Below are positions 1-6,307 of a stretch of DNA of 9,886 nucleotides, in pieces. The stretch spans positions 1 to 9,886 of the forward strand of contig DATKEH010000204.1 of NCBI GenBank assembly GCA_035546355.1, in the 5' to 3' direction. This DNA is from DATKEH01 sp035546355. Its GTDB lineage: Bacteria > Acidobacteriota > Thermoanaerobaculia > Multivoradales > JAIOJS01. A model generated the notes under the pieces. The model was not told where the DNA came from and ran no database searches. It saw only the letters and a program-made list of their open reading frames with translations. Made by a program: the position numbers and the translations under genes. How positions within the stretch are numbered: position 1 is the stretch's first letter; each line of letters starts with the position of its first letter.

Positions 1-830
1 TCGAGGATCGCGATCTGCGCGAGGAGCGCGCGGACGCGGACGAGAAGGTGCGCGACGAGCGCGAGGAGCACGTCGCGATGCTGCGGGTCGAGCGCGAGGA
101 GACGGACAAGGATCTCTTGAGAGAGCGCGCCCGGGCCGACGCAGCGCTCGCGACGCGCGACGACTTCCTCGGCGTCGTGAGCCACGACCTGCGGGGCCTG
201 CTCAACACGATCGTCCTGCAGGCGACGCTGATCGCCCGGGAGGTCCTGGAGGAGGATCACGTCGAGCCGGTCGGCAAGCTCGCCAACCGCATACAACTGG
301 CGAGCGGCCGGATGAACCGGCTGATCGGAGACCTGGTCGACGTCGCGAGCATCGAGGCGGGCGCGCTCGCGGTGACGCTGGAGGTCACCGACCCCGCCGA
401 GGTCTTGATGGAAGCCGTGAGCACCTTCGAGTCGCATGCCGCCTCCAGGGGAATCGCCTTTCTCGTGGAGATCGCCTCGCCGCTGCCGCCTACCACGCTC
501 GACGCCGCGCGGATCCTCCAGGTGCTCGGCAACCTGCTCGAGAACGCGCTCAAGTTCACGCCGGCCCGCGGTCGGGTCGTCCTACGCGCCGAACGCGTGG
601 GGCCAGACATCCACGTCGCGGTGAGCGACACGGGTGCTGGGATCCCCGCCGACAGGCTCGAGGCGGTGTTCGAGCGCTTCGTCCAGGCCGGCGGCATCGA
701 CCGCCGCGGCGTGGGCCTCGGGCTCTACATCTCCAAGTGCATCGTCCACGGCCACGGCGGACGCATCTGGGCCGAGAGCACGCTCGGCGAGGGGAGCACC
801 GTCCACTTCACGCTCCCGGTGGCCGCGTAG
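1..830 (+). CDS. Sensor histidine kinase, 3' part (start outside window)
   Basis: This is the C-terminal catalytic half of a two-component sensor kinase, which autophosphorylates on a His and passes the phosphate to a response regulator. The frame is open from base 3, so the GTG at 48 is only an internal codon and the true start is upstream. Numbering from that GTG, residues 1-36 are a Glu/Arg-rich coiled-coil linker. The DHp H-box is FLGVVSHDLRGLL with the phospho-acceptor His at about residue 46 (codon 183-185). The N-box is NLLENALKF, the G1 box is DTGAGIP, the F-box is FERFVQ, and the G2 box is GVGLGLYISK, followed by the usual GGRIWAES strand. All ATP-binding boxes are intact and the stop TAG is at 828-830, so this end looks functional. 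The sensory N-terminus is not visible, so the signal is unknown. No response regulator is seen downstream. Confidence 0.95.
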   Translation, partial: EDRDLREERADADEKVRDEREEHVAMLRVEREETDKDLLRERARADAALATRDDFLGVVSHDLRGLLNTIVLQATLIAREVLEEDHVEPVGKLANRIQLASGRMNRLIGDLVDVASIEAGALAVTLEVTDPAEVLMEAVSTFESHAASRGIAFLVEIASPLPPTTLDAARILQVLGNLLENALKFTPARGRVVLRAERVGPDIHVAVSDTGAGIPADRLEAVFERFVQAGGIDRRGVGLGLYISKCIVHGHGGRIWAESTLGEGSTVHFTLPVAA

Positions 831-835
831 CCGGT

Positions 836-955
836 GCCACGGCCGACGGCGAGCGCATCCTGGCCATCACCATTCCCGACGAGCTGCGCCCGCGGCAGAT
901 CGACGTCGTCACCGACTGGACCGACGAGCTCGTGCGGCGGGTGCCGGCCCGGCAC
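836..955 (+). pseudogene. Remnant of the C-terminal tail of a Ser/Thr kinase/beta-propeller (TolB-like) protein
   Basis: Directly after the histidine kinase stop, frame +2 reads about 40 protein-like residues, starting ATADGERILAITIP and ending IDVVTDWTDELVRRVPAR. This resembles the standard end of Acidobacteriota kinases with WD40/TolB-like propellers, where a last blade of the form 'DG.RFL' leads into 'VVLNWfeELkrlVP' at the C-terminus. There is no start codon, no kinase domain and no upstream coding sequence in this frame, so only the last few dozen codons survive. The frame then runs on into Arg/Gly-rich residues to a TAG at 1004-1006, suggesting the original stop was also lost. The identification rests on motif memory over a short stretch. 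It could instead be a chance open frame in GC-rich DNA. Confidence 0.45.
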
Positions 956-1098
956 CGTGGTCGCCGTGGCCCGCCGTATAGCCGGCGCGGCGGCGCGCAG
1001 CTTTAGGGCGCGGTGGAGCTGGGGGTCGAGGAGAACCGTCGTGCGTTGCACGCCGACATGGTCGCATGTGTGCCTGCCACCGCCCTCACTGCGACCCC
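956..1098. other. Non-coding stretch upstream of the PadR promoter, with two short dyads
   Basis: I see no gene here. Two perfect short inverted repeats lie close together: CGTGC-GTT-GCACG at 1040-1052 and ACATG-GTCG-CATGT at 1056-1069. The second ends about 30 bp before the -35 element of the PadR promoter. PadR-type regulators bind dyads rich in ATGT/ACAT half-sites, so the second is a candidate operator. Five-base arms also occur by chance, so this is weak. Confidence 0.3.
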
Positions 1099-1128
1099 TT
1101 GCCAATCTGGGTAACGGTGTCGTATCCT
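1099..1128 (+). promoter_or_regulatory. Putative sigma-70-type promoter for the PadR gene, giving a leaderless mRNA
   Basis: A TTGCCA -35 element (1099-1104) and a TATCCT -10 element (1123-1128) are separated by 18 bp. The ATG at 1135 follows the -10 by only 6 bp, so transcription would start at or next to the A of the start codon. There is no ribosome binding site in the 20 bases before the ATG, which fits leaderless translation. Confidence 0.6.
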
Positions 1129-1134
1129 GGGCTC

Positions 1135-1497
1135 ATGCCTAGACAGTCTGAGCAAGGCGCCCGCAGCCGGACCCGCCCCGACCACCTGCACGGCACCCTC
1201 GACGCCCTCGTGCTGAAGACCCTCTCGTGGGGTGCGCGCCACGGCTATGCCATAGCCCGCTGGCTGGAGCAGGCGACGGAGGACGCGCTGCGCATCGAGG
1301 AGGGCTCGCTCTACCCGGCCCTGTACCGGCTCGAGAAGCGCGGCTGGATCGAGGCCGAGTGGGGAATGTCCGACCTCGGCCGGCGCGCCAAGTTCTACCG
1401 GCTGACTCCCCACGGGCGCGCCGCGTTGCAGCACGAGGCCGACGAGTGGCTGCGCTTCGCAGGAGCGGTGTCGCGCGTGCTGTTGGCGGAGGGGTGA
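1135..1497 (+). CDS. PadR family transcriptional regulator (ADOP-associated type)
   Basis: This is a 120-residue DNA-binding regulator, the usual size for the small PadR proteins that precede ADOP permease genes in Acidobacteriota. The N-terminal PadR winged helix runs from about residue 18 to 97. It has the typical helix start HGTLDALVLKTLSWGARHGYA, the recognition-helix region GSLYPALYRLEKRGWI (about 57-72), a wing with RRAKFYRLT (about 83-91), and a C-terminal dimerisation helix. The ATG at 1135 is chosen because family members begin with a short basic tail before 'LHGTLD..', and because a -10 element sits 6 bp upstream. The upstream TTG at 1066 would add 23 unrelated residues. The TGA overlaps the GTG of the broken permease gene (GTGA), showing the two were once translationally coupled. 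The gene itself looks intact, so it is now a regulator without a working partner. The ligand is unknown. Confidence 0.93.
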   Translation: MPRQSEQGARSRTRPDHLHGTLDALVLKTLSWGARHGYAIARWLEQATEDALRIEEGSLYPALYRLEKRGWIEAEWGMSDLGRRAKFYRLTPHGRAALQHEADEWLRFAGAVSRVLLAEG

Positions 1498-1745
1498 GGC
1501 GCGCGGTGGGGCGCGGGCGACCGATCCTGGGCCCGAGCGTGTCGGAGGAGGTCGAGGAGGAGCTCGCTTTCCACCTGGCGATGCGGGTACGCGACCTGGT
1601 GGCTGAAGGCATGGACGAGGAAGAGACGCGGGCGGAGGCCCTGCGCCGCTTCGGCGATCTCTCCGCGGTGCGAGCCGCCTGCCGGCGCCTGGGCGAGGAG
1701 CGCGAGCGCGGCCGGCGCCGACTCGAGCTCCTCGCCGAGCTACGC

Positions 1746-1757
1746 TAGGACGTCGCC
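1746..1757 (+). other. Nonsense codon and first deletion junction in the ADOP pseudogene
   Basis: The frame reads ...LLAELR, TAG, D, V, A, V, Y. Intact ADOP genes usually read 'ELRQDlrya' here, so TAG most likely arose from CAG (Gln) by a single C-to-T change. Right after Asp-Val the sequence jumps to AVYRQIN, which belongs well inside the first periplasmic core. The first transmembrane helix and roughly 90-100 codons are therefore missing. The size is an estimate from memory of intact family members. Confidence 0.75.
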
Positions 1758-2138
1758 GTCTACCGGCAGATCAACGTCAACGTGGGCGGTGAACGGCCCG
1801 AGCGGCTGCAGGCGGTGCAGGCGACCGAGGGCTTTCTGTCCACTCTCGGGGTGGCGCCGGCGCTCGGCCGGCAGCCGCGGCCGGAGGAGCACGTCGCCGG
1901 CTCGCCCCGTCGGGCGCTGATCTCGCACCGCCTGTGGCAGAGCCGCTTCGGCGCCGATCGCGGGGTCGTCGGCCGCACCCTGAGGGTCACGGGCGTGCCG
2001 GTGGAGATCGTCGGGGTGGTGCCGCAGGGGCTCGACTTCCCCGCGGGTACCGACCTGTGGTTCCCGCTCAAGATATTCCCAGGCGAGGAGGCGGACTACG
2101 CGCGGCGCTCTAACTTCGTGCTCGTCGGCATAGCCCGG

Positions 2139-2144
2139 CTGCGT
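2139..2144 (+). other. Second deletion junction (frame +3 to +1) in the ADOP pseudogene
   Basis: Frame +3 reads GIARLR up to this point and frame +1 reads CVNVTNLLLARA from it. The bases CTGCGT belong to both. In intact relatives these two motifs are separated by the end of the first periplasmic core and a transmembrane helix, roughly 85-100 codons. The shared bases suggest joining at a short direct repeat. Confidence 0.75.
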
Positions 2145-3440
2145 CAACGTCACCAACCTGCTGCTGGCGCGGGCGGCGGCGCGGCGGCGCGAGCTCGGGG
2201 TGCGCGCCGCGCTCGGCGCCGGGCGGGCGCGGCTGCTGCGGCAGCTGCTCGCCGAGAGTCTGGTGCTGGGTGGCGCTGGTGGGGTACTCGGCGTGCTGGT
2301 CGCCGCCGGCGGCACGCGGGCGCTGGTCGCCGCCGCGCCCGCCGATGTGCCGCGGCTCGACGCCGTCGAGCTCGACCTGCCGGTGCTCGGCTTTGCGCTG
2401 CTGGTGGCGCTGCTCGCCACCGCCCTCTTCGGCTTGGCTCCAGCGCTGCGCGGCGCCGGCGAGAGCGGGGGCGGGCTGCTCGCGGGCGTCGCCGGCCGCG
2501 AGGCGATCGGGGGCCGGCGCCGCCAGCGGCGGCTCCTCGTCGCCGCCGAGCTGGCGCTCGCTCTCCTGCTGCTGCTCGCCTCGACGCTGCTCTTGCGGAA
2601 CCTGCTCGAGCTGCGCCGCACCGACCCCGGCTTCGCGCCGCGAGGCGTGCTGACGTTCGCGCTGTCGACGCAGGGGGAGCGGTACGACGAATCGGCGGCG
2701 GTGGCCCGGACGTTCGTCATGCTCGTCGAGCGCCTGGAGGGGGTGCCGGGCGTACGGCGGGCGGCGCTGCTGAGCTCGCTGCCGCTCGGCGGCGGCGGCT
2801 TCTACCTCGGGCGGTCCCTCCTTGCCGAGGGCGCCCCGGAGCCGCCGGCGGGCGAGGACCAGCCGGCGCAGTGGAACGTGGTCTCGCCGGGCAGCTTCGC
2901 CACGCTCGGCGTGCCGCTGCTACGGGGCCGCGATTTCGGGGGGCAGGACACCGCCGCCAGCCCGCCTGTGGCGATCGTCAATCGCGAGCTCGTGCGCCAG
3001 ATGTTCGGCGACGCCGATCCCCTCGGCAGGCGCATCCGCTCGCATCGCGACGAGAACCTCTACCGCGAGATCGTCGGGGTGGTCGGCGACGTGCGCTTCT
3101 TCGGTGCCGACGACGAGCTGCAGCCGCTGGTCTACGTGCCGCACTCCCAGAACGCCTGGGGCGCCATGGTGGTGGCGCTGCGCACCGAGGGCGACCCCGC
3201 CACGGTGCTGCCCGCGGTGCGGCGGGCGGTCGCGGCGGTCGATCCCGAGCTGCCGCTCGACGAGGTGCAGACGATGGACGCCGTCTTCGCCTCCTCGGTG
3301 GCCCCGCGCCGCTTCGTCGCCGGCCTGATCGGCGGCTTCGCGGCGATGGCTGTGCTGCTCGCGCTAGTCGGCGTCTACGGCGTGCTCGCCTACGAGGTGG
3401 GACAGCGGCGGTCCGAGATCGGCGTCCGCATCGCTCTGGG

Positions 3441-3450
3441 CTCGCGCCGC
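3441..3450 (+). other. Third deletion junction (frame +1 back to +3) in the ADOP pseudogene
   Basis: The ten bases CTCGCGCCGC read as the end of ..ALGSRR in frame +1 and as the start of LAPLLYE in frame +3. Intact ADOP proteins have about 45 residues, including a membrane helix, between 'RIALGA' and 'LLYe.. DPATF'. The overlap fits deletion between two short direct repeats. Confidence 0.75.
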
Positions 3451-3626
3451 TGCTCTACGAGACGCGCGCCAAGGACCCGGCGACGTTCGCGCTGGTGCCG
3501 CTGGCGCTCGCCGCGGTGGCGCTGCTTGCGGCCTGGGTGCCGGCCCGGCGCGCGGCGCGGGTGGAGCCGATGGTGGCACTGCGAGTGGAGTGATTCGCGG
3601 CGTGGGGGAGCGGAGCGAGCGTCAGG

Positions 3627-3788
3627 CTGAAGGCATGCAGAGACCAGCTGCTGGAGCAAGGCGTAGAACTCTCCCAGGACAACAGTGCGCGGTCTGCCAG
3701 CGACCTGGAGGCGCTCAGAAGAGCATTGGGGGTCACGCGGTGGAACCTTTGGGGCGCCTCCTCGACGCTGGCGCTGGCGCACGCCGGC
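3627..3788 (+). pseudogene. Remnant of an alpha/beta hydrolase (S33 aminopeptidase-like), nucleophile-elbow region
   Basis: Frame +3 encodes 54 protein-like residues running from LKACRDQLLEQGVELSQ through SASDLEALRRALGV to TRWNLWGASSTLALAHAG. This matches the region before and at the catalytic serine of tripeptidyl/prolyl aminopeptidase-like hydrolases, where relatives read roughly 'ACRDrLl.eGvdLs.YNt..sa.DleaLRraLGverwNLyGvSYGt.LAL'. Two features argue against function. There is no coding sequence for the rest of the fold on either side. The elbow reads GASSTLALA where GxSxG (for example GASYGSTLALA) is expected, as if Tyr-Gly had been deleted in frame, and the conserved Tyr of 'YN' is Asp. 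The fragment lies 30 bp after the ADOP pseudogene end and just before the palindrome at 3809. Confidence 0.65.
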
Positions 3789-3808
3789 ACGCGGGGGACG
3801 GACTCGCG

Positions 3809-3834
3809 GCGGAGGGGGCGCGCGCCCCCTCCGC
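3809..3834. terminator. Perfect 26-bp GC palindrome between converging genes, probable bidirectional terminator hairpin
   Basis: The left half GCGGAGGGGGCGC (3809-3821) and the right half GCGCCCCCTCCGC (3822-3834) are exact reverse complements. Either strand would form a very stable GC stem with a tight central loop. It ends 8 bp from the stop codon of the minus-strand gene and lies downstream of the plus-strand remnants, the expected place for a shared terminator. Neither side has a T-run, so termination would be of the tract-less type, or the hairpin may mainly protect 3' ends. Confidence 0.6.
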
Positions 3835-3842
3835 GGCCGGAC

Positions 3843-6293
3843 TCAGGGACGGAAGCCGAGCTTGTCGGCGAGGCCGGCCAGCTCGAGCAGGTCCCCGCCG
3901 GGAGCGACCGCGTCGAGCCGGTAGTAGCGCACCTCGCCGGTCGACAGTTGCTCGATCCAAACCTCCACCTGCGACGTCGAGAACTTGACCAGTGTGGGCC
4001 AGAGGTAGCCGTTTGGCTTGGGCCCCGCCACCCGCACGAACGCCTCCGGGCGCCCCACCAGGGCACCGGACACGCACAGGGTCTCGTCGATGCAATCGTT
4101 CTCCGTCTTGCCGTCGAGACTGTTGTCGCCGGCGGTGATCCGCACCTTCACGCGGAAGCCGGGGAGGGCGTCCGAGGCGAGCCAGGAGCCTCCAGGGGGA
4201 GCCGGGTCGCCGGCCTCGACGGCTGTGACAGGCACGGGTTGCGCCGAGGGCGAGAGCGCTGGGTCATCGCCGAGCAGCCCCGCGGCGGCCAAGACCGCGG
4301 CGCTTGGAACGGGTGAGGCAAAGGGCAGCAGGAAACCCGTCTTGTGAGCGAGGCCCGCGAGGTCGAGGAGCCGTTCGCCGGGGGCGACCTCCGGGAGCAG
4401 GTAGTAGCGCAGCGTTCCGGTGTGCGGCTGCCGCATCCACACCTCGACCCGCGAGGTGGAGAACTTGACGACCGTCGGCCACAGGTGTCCGTTCGGCTTC
4501 GGCCCGGGCGCGCGCACGAACGCCTCCGCGCGCCCGGCGAGGGCGCCCGAGACGCACAGGGTCTCGGCGATGCAGTCGTCCTCCTTCTTCCCTGCGATCG
4601 TGCCGCCGCCGGCGGTGATGCGGACCTTCACCTCGAAGCCGGGGAGCTGCGGGCTCGCCAACCAGGGGCCGGCGGGGGGCTCCGGGTCCGCGCCCTCGAA
4701 GACGGTCTGGTCGAGGCTGTCGCCGGCGAACAGCAACACGAATTGGATGAATGGGTTGGGATCCGCTTCCTGCATCCGCTCCCACAGGCTCTTCGGTCCC
4801 GATGGGCATGTGGAGGCGCCGGTGACGATCTGAGGAGCGTCCTGAACGTCATCAACCAGCTGACCGAGCATGCGGTTCCGATCGCGATCTACATCATCAA
4901 GCGCACAGTAGGTGACCAAGGCTTTCCCGTCGGGTAGCGGCACCACGCTCACCTCGTTGGAAAAGAACGGATGGTTCTCGGGCACCGAGAACGGCGCCAC
5001 TTGAATCGTCTTCGCCGTCTGTTGCTCGCAGTCGATCCTGTAGAGCACGATCCCCGAGGCGGCGTCGGCGACGATGAGGAGGAACTCGCCCGTATAGGGG
5101 TCGAAAGTGATGACAGCCTCGCGAATCTGGACCTCGGGGGAGACGTTCCCAACGGTAGCGATCCTGAACCCGGCTCCGTCCCCCCCGTCGTGATGGCAGA
5201 GGGCGAAGAGGTCGCCGATTCCTCTCGGCTGCTTGACCACCACGTGTCGACCGGCGCCGTCAGCGGCGATGCCCGGGCTCACGTCGCCCAGAAACGCCGT
5301 GCCGACCCCCCATAACGTCTCCATTTGTCGGGTTGCTGAGAGGTCCGAGCGACGGGTGTGTCGTTCGATATCCAGCCAGAAGGTCTGGGACCACGCTAGG
5401 AGGCTGTCGCCGCCATTGGGGACCACACCACCGGCGATCCTGTCGGGAAAGGTGATGTGGCGCTGGGTGGCGAGAGTCTGCCCATCGAGCGCCCAGAGAT
5501 TCCCCGTGAAATTCTCGTCGATAGCGTGGACGGCGGCATGTTGGCCGTTTTCGCCCGCGCGGGCGGCGTCTACTGCGAAATGAGCGCCATCCGCCAGGTT
5601 CCTCTCCGCCAGGACGGCGCCGGAGGCGTCGATCGTTCTCACCACCAGCGCCTGGCCCCCGCCGGCGGCCGACTCCGCCGTAACGACGAGGGTCCTTTCC
5701 TCGGGTAGCGACACGGCCGCGATCTCCACGGGAGTCTCGTCGGCGACCTTCCTGGCCTGAGCGAAGCTGCCCGGCGGCTGGCAATCGCAGTCGTTGTTCG
5801 AGATGTTGTTGTCGTGCAGGGTGGTCGTCTTGCCGTCGAAGGTCAAGACCACGCTGCCGAAGAACCGGACGGTGGGGGGGTCGTAGGTAATCGCTGCGTC
5901 CAAATCGAACATATCGATCAAGGAGTCTTTGTAGGTAAAACGGTAAAGAGACTCGACTGGAGTTTTTCTCTTGAACGTCCCCGCCTTCCGGAAGCCGTCC
6001 GCCAGGCAGATCACGTACTCCCAGGTCTGGCTGTTCAGCCGCAGCTCGCCGCCGCCGTCCTCATCGTGAATGCAGACGTCGTACGCGGGCTTGGCGGCCC
6101 GCGCGGTTCCGGCGATGCCGGTGAGGAGCAGGGCAACGGCGAGGAAGCGCGCCAGCGCTCTCATCGGGGCACGTCGATGCGCCTGCGTCGGGGCTGTCTG
6201 GCTCGAGCCGCCCTGGGCGGGCTCTTGCGGTCGCCGGTAGGGGCGGGGCTGTCCAATGTGTCCTCGGAGGAGGCGGCGAAGAATCCGGCACAT
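3843..6293 (-). CDS. Exported beta-propeller-like protein with duplicated C-terminal domain
   Basis: I know no named family for this secreted protein. Numbered from the ATG at 6164 (773 aa), residues 1-23 are a classical signal peptide (MRALARFLAVALLLTGIAGT, AxA cleavage site after A23). Residues 28-130 form a Cys-containing beta-rich module (CIHDEDGGGELRLNSQTWEYVIC, closing with NNDCDC). Residues about 140-450 contain some six repeated strand blocks with spacing like a beta-propeller. Residues 501-613 and 661-773 are two copies of one domain, about 70% identical, joined by a Pro/Ala-rich linker (614-660). Each copy has a CI.ETLCVSGAL motif that could hold a disulfide. The stop TGA is at 3843-3845. 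The start is uncertain: the ATG at 6293 has a strong AAAGGAG site 7 bases upstream and is in frame, giving 816 aa with a basic 43-residue extension before the signal peptide. The ATG at 6164 has no visible binding site. Codon GC is lower in the N-terminal half than in neighbouring genes. It is transcribed divergently from the kinase gene. Confidence 0.87.
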   Translation of the reverse strand: MCRILRRLLRGHIGQPRPYRRPQEPAQGGSSQTAPTQAHRRAPMRALARFLAVALLLTGIAGTARAAKPAYDVCIHDEDGGGELRLNSQTWEYVICLADGFRKAGTFKRKTPVESLYRFTYKDSLIDMFDLDAAITYDPPTVRFFGSVVLTFDGKTTTLHDNNISNNDCDCQPPGSFAQARKVADETPVEIAAVSLPEERTLVVTAESAAGGGQALVVRTIDASGAVLAERNLADGAHFAVDAARAGENGQHAAVHAIDENFTGNLWALDGQTLATQRHITFPDRIAGGVVPNGGDSLLAWSQTFWLDIERHTRRSDLSATRQMETLWGVGTAFLGDVSPGIAADGAGRHVVVKQPRGIGDLFALCHHDGGDGAGFRIATVGNVSPEVQIREAVITFDPYTGEFLLIVADAASGIVLYRIDCEQQTAKTIQVAPFSVPENHPFFSNEVSVVPLPDGKALVTYCALDDVDRDRNRMLGQLVDDVQDAPQIVTGASTCPSGPKSLWERMQEADPNPFIQFVLLFAGDSLDQTVFEGADPEPPAGPWLASPQLPGFEVKVRITAGGGTIAGKKEDDCIAETLCVSGALAGRAEAFVRAPGPKPNGHLWPTVVKFSTSRVEVWMRQPHTGTLRYYLLPEVAPGERLLDLAGLAHKTGFLLPFASPVPSAAVLAAAGLLGDDPALSPSAQPVPVTAVEAGDPAPPGGSWLASDALPGFRVKVRITAGDNSLDGKTENDCIDETLCVSGALVGRPEAFVRVAGPKPNGYLWPTLVKFSTSQVEVWIEQLSTGEVRYYRLDAVAPGGDLLELAGLADKLGFRP
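3846..4184 (-). repeat. Second copy of the duplicated C-terminal domain
   Basis: This encodes residues 661-773 (numbered from the ATG at 6164), the very end of the protein. It aligns without gaps to residues 501-613, with about 79 of 113 residues identical by hand count. Conserved stretches are VKVRITAG, ETLCVSGAL, GPKPNG and KFSTS. The copy begins WLASDALPGF and ends ADKLGFRP. Confidence 0.9.
4326..4664 (-). repeat. First copy of the duplicated C-terminal domain
   Basis: This encodes residues 501-613 (numbered from the ATG at 6164). It lies exactly 480 bp from the second copy. Similarity also covers the preceding Pro-rich dozen residues (EGADPEPPAGP versus EAGDPAPPGGS), so the duplicated unit probably began about 11 codons earlier. 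Confidence 0.9.
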
Positions 6294-6300
6294 GGCGAGT

Positions 6301-6307
6301 CTCCTTT
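6301..6307 (-). promoter_or_regulatory. Strong ribosome binding site that favours the ATG at 6293
   Basis: On the minus strand the sequence reads AAAGGAG, 7 bases and then ATG. This is the best Shine-Dalgarno match in the window and has ideal spacing. The ATG is in frame with the signal-peptide ATG at 6164, with no stop between. It is the main evidence for the longer form of the exported protein. Confidence 0.65.

Larger units (their letters stand above)
1494..3593 (+). pseudogene. ADOP (acidobacterial duplicated orphan permease) gene, inactivated by a nonsense codon and three internal deletions
   Basis: ADOP proteins are MacB/FtsX-type permeases of about 800 residues with two MacB periplasmic-core and FtsX modules. 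Here the pieces are in the right order but not continuous. Frame +3 from GTG 1494 encodes the cytoplasmic N-terminal domain (VSEEVEEELAFHLAMRVRDL) and ends at TAG 1746-1748. After it the same frame continues into mid-periplasmic-domain sequence (VAVYRQIN to FVLVGIARLR). Frame +1 takes over at about 2140 (CVNVTNLLLARA) and carries membrane helices at about 2376-2450 and 2533-2598, the second periplasmic core (about 2640-3300) and another helix at about 3325-3393, ending RIALGS. Frame +3 resumes at about 3441 with LAPLLYETRAKDP and the last helix, ending ARVEPMVALRVE at 3593. Missing are the first helix with the start of core 1, the end of core 1 with its following helix, and a helix before the last. 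The GTG at 1506, with GAGG six bases upstream, is an alternative start. Confidence 0.9.

Noticed and set aside
1010..1116. Short frame of about 35 codons (VELGVEENRRALHADM...) before the PadR gene
   Set aside because: No ribosome binding site, no family resemblance, and it runs into the PadR promoter. Short open frames are expected in this GC-rich DNA.
1740..2720. 326-codon minus-strand frame opposite the ADOP pseudogene
   Set aside because: Ser/Ala/Arg-rich low-complexity translation; the other strand carries clear permease sequence.
3594..3842. Possible insertion-sequence ends or attachment sites explaining the gene decay
   Set aside because: I looked for terminal inverted repeats, target duplications and tRNA-like sequence and found only the GC palindrome, which has no transposase nearby.
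4344..4937. Plus-strand frames opposite the duplicated domain (197 and 137 codons)
   Set aside because: Antisense to the exported-protein gene, whose minus-strand frame carries a signal peptide, a repeated domain and a continuous open frame.
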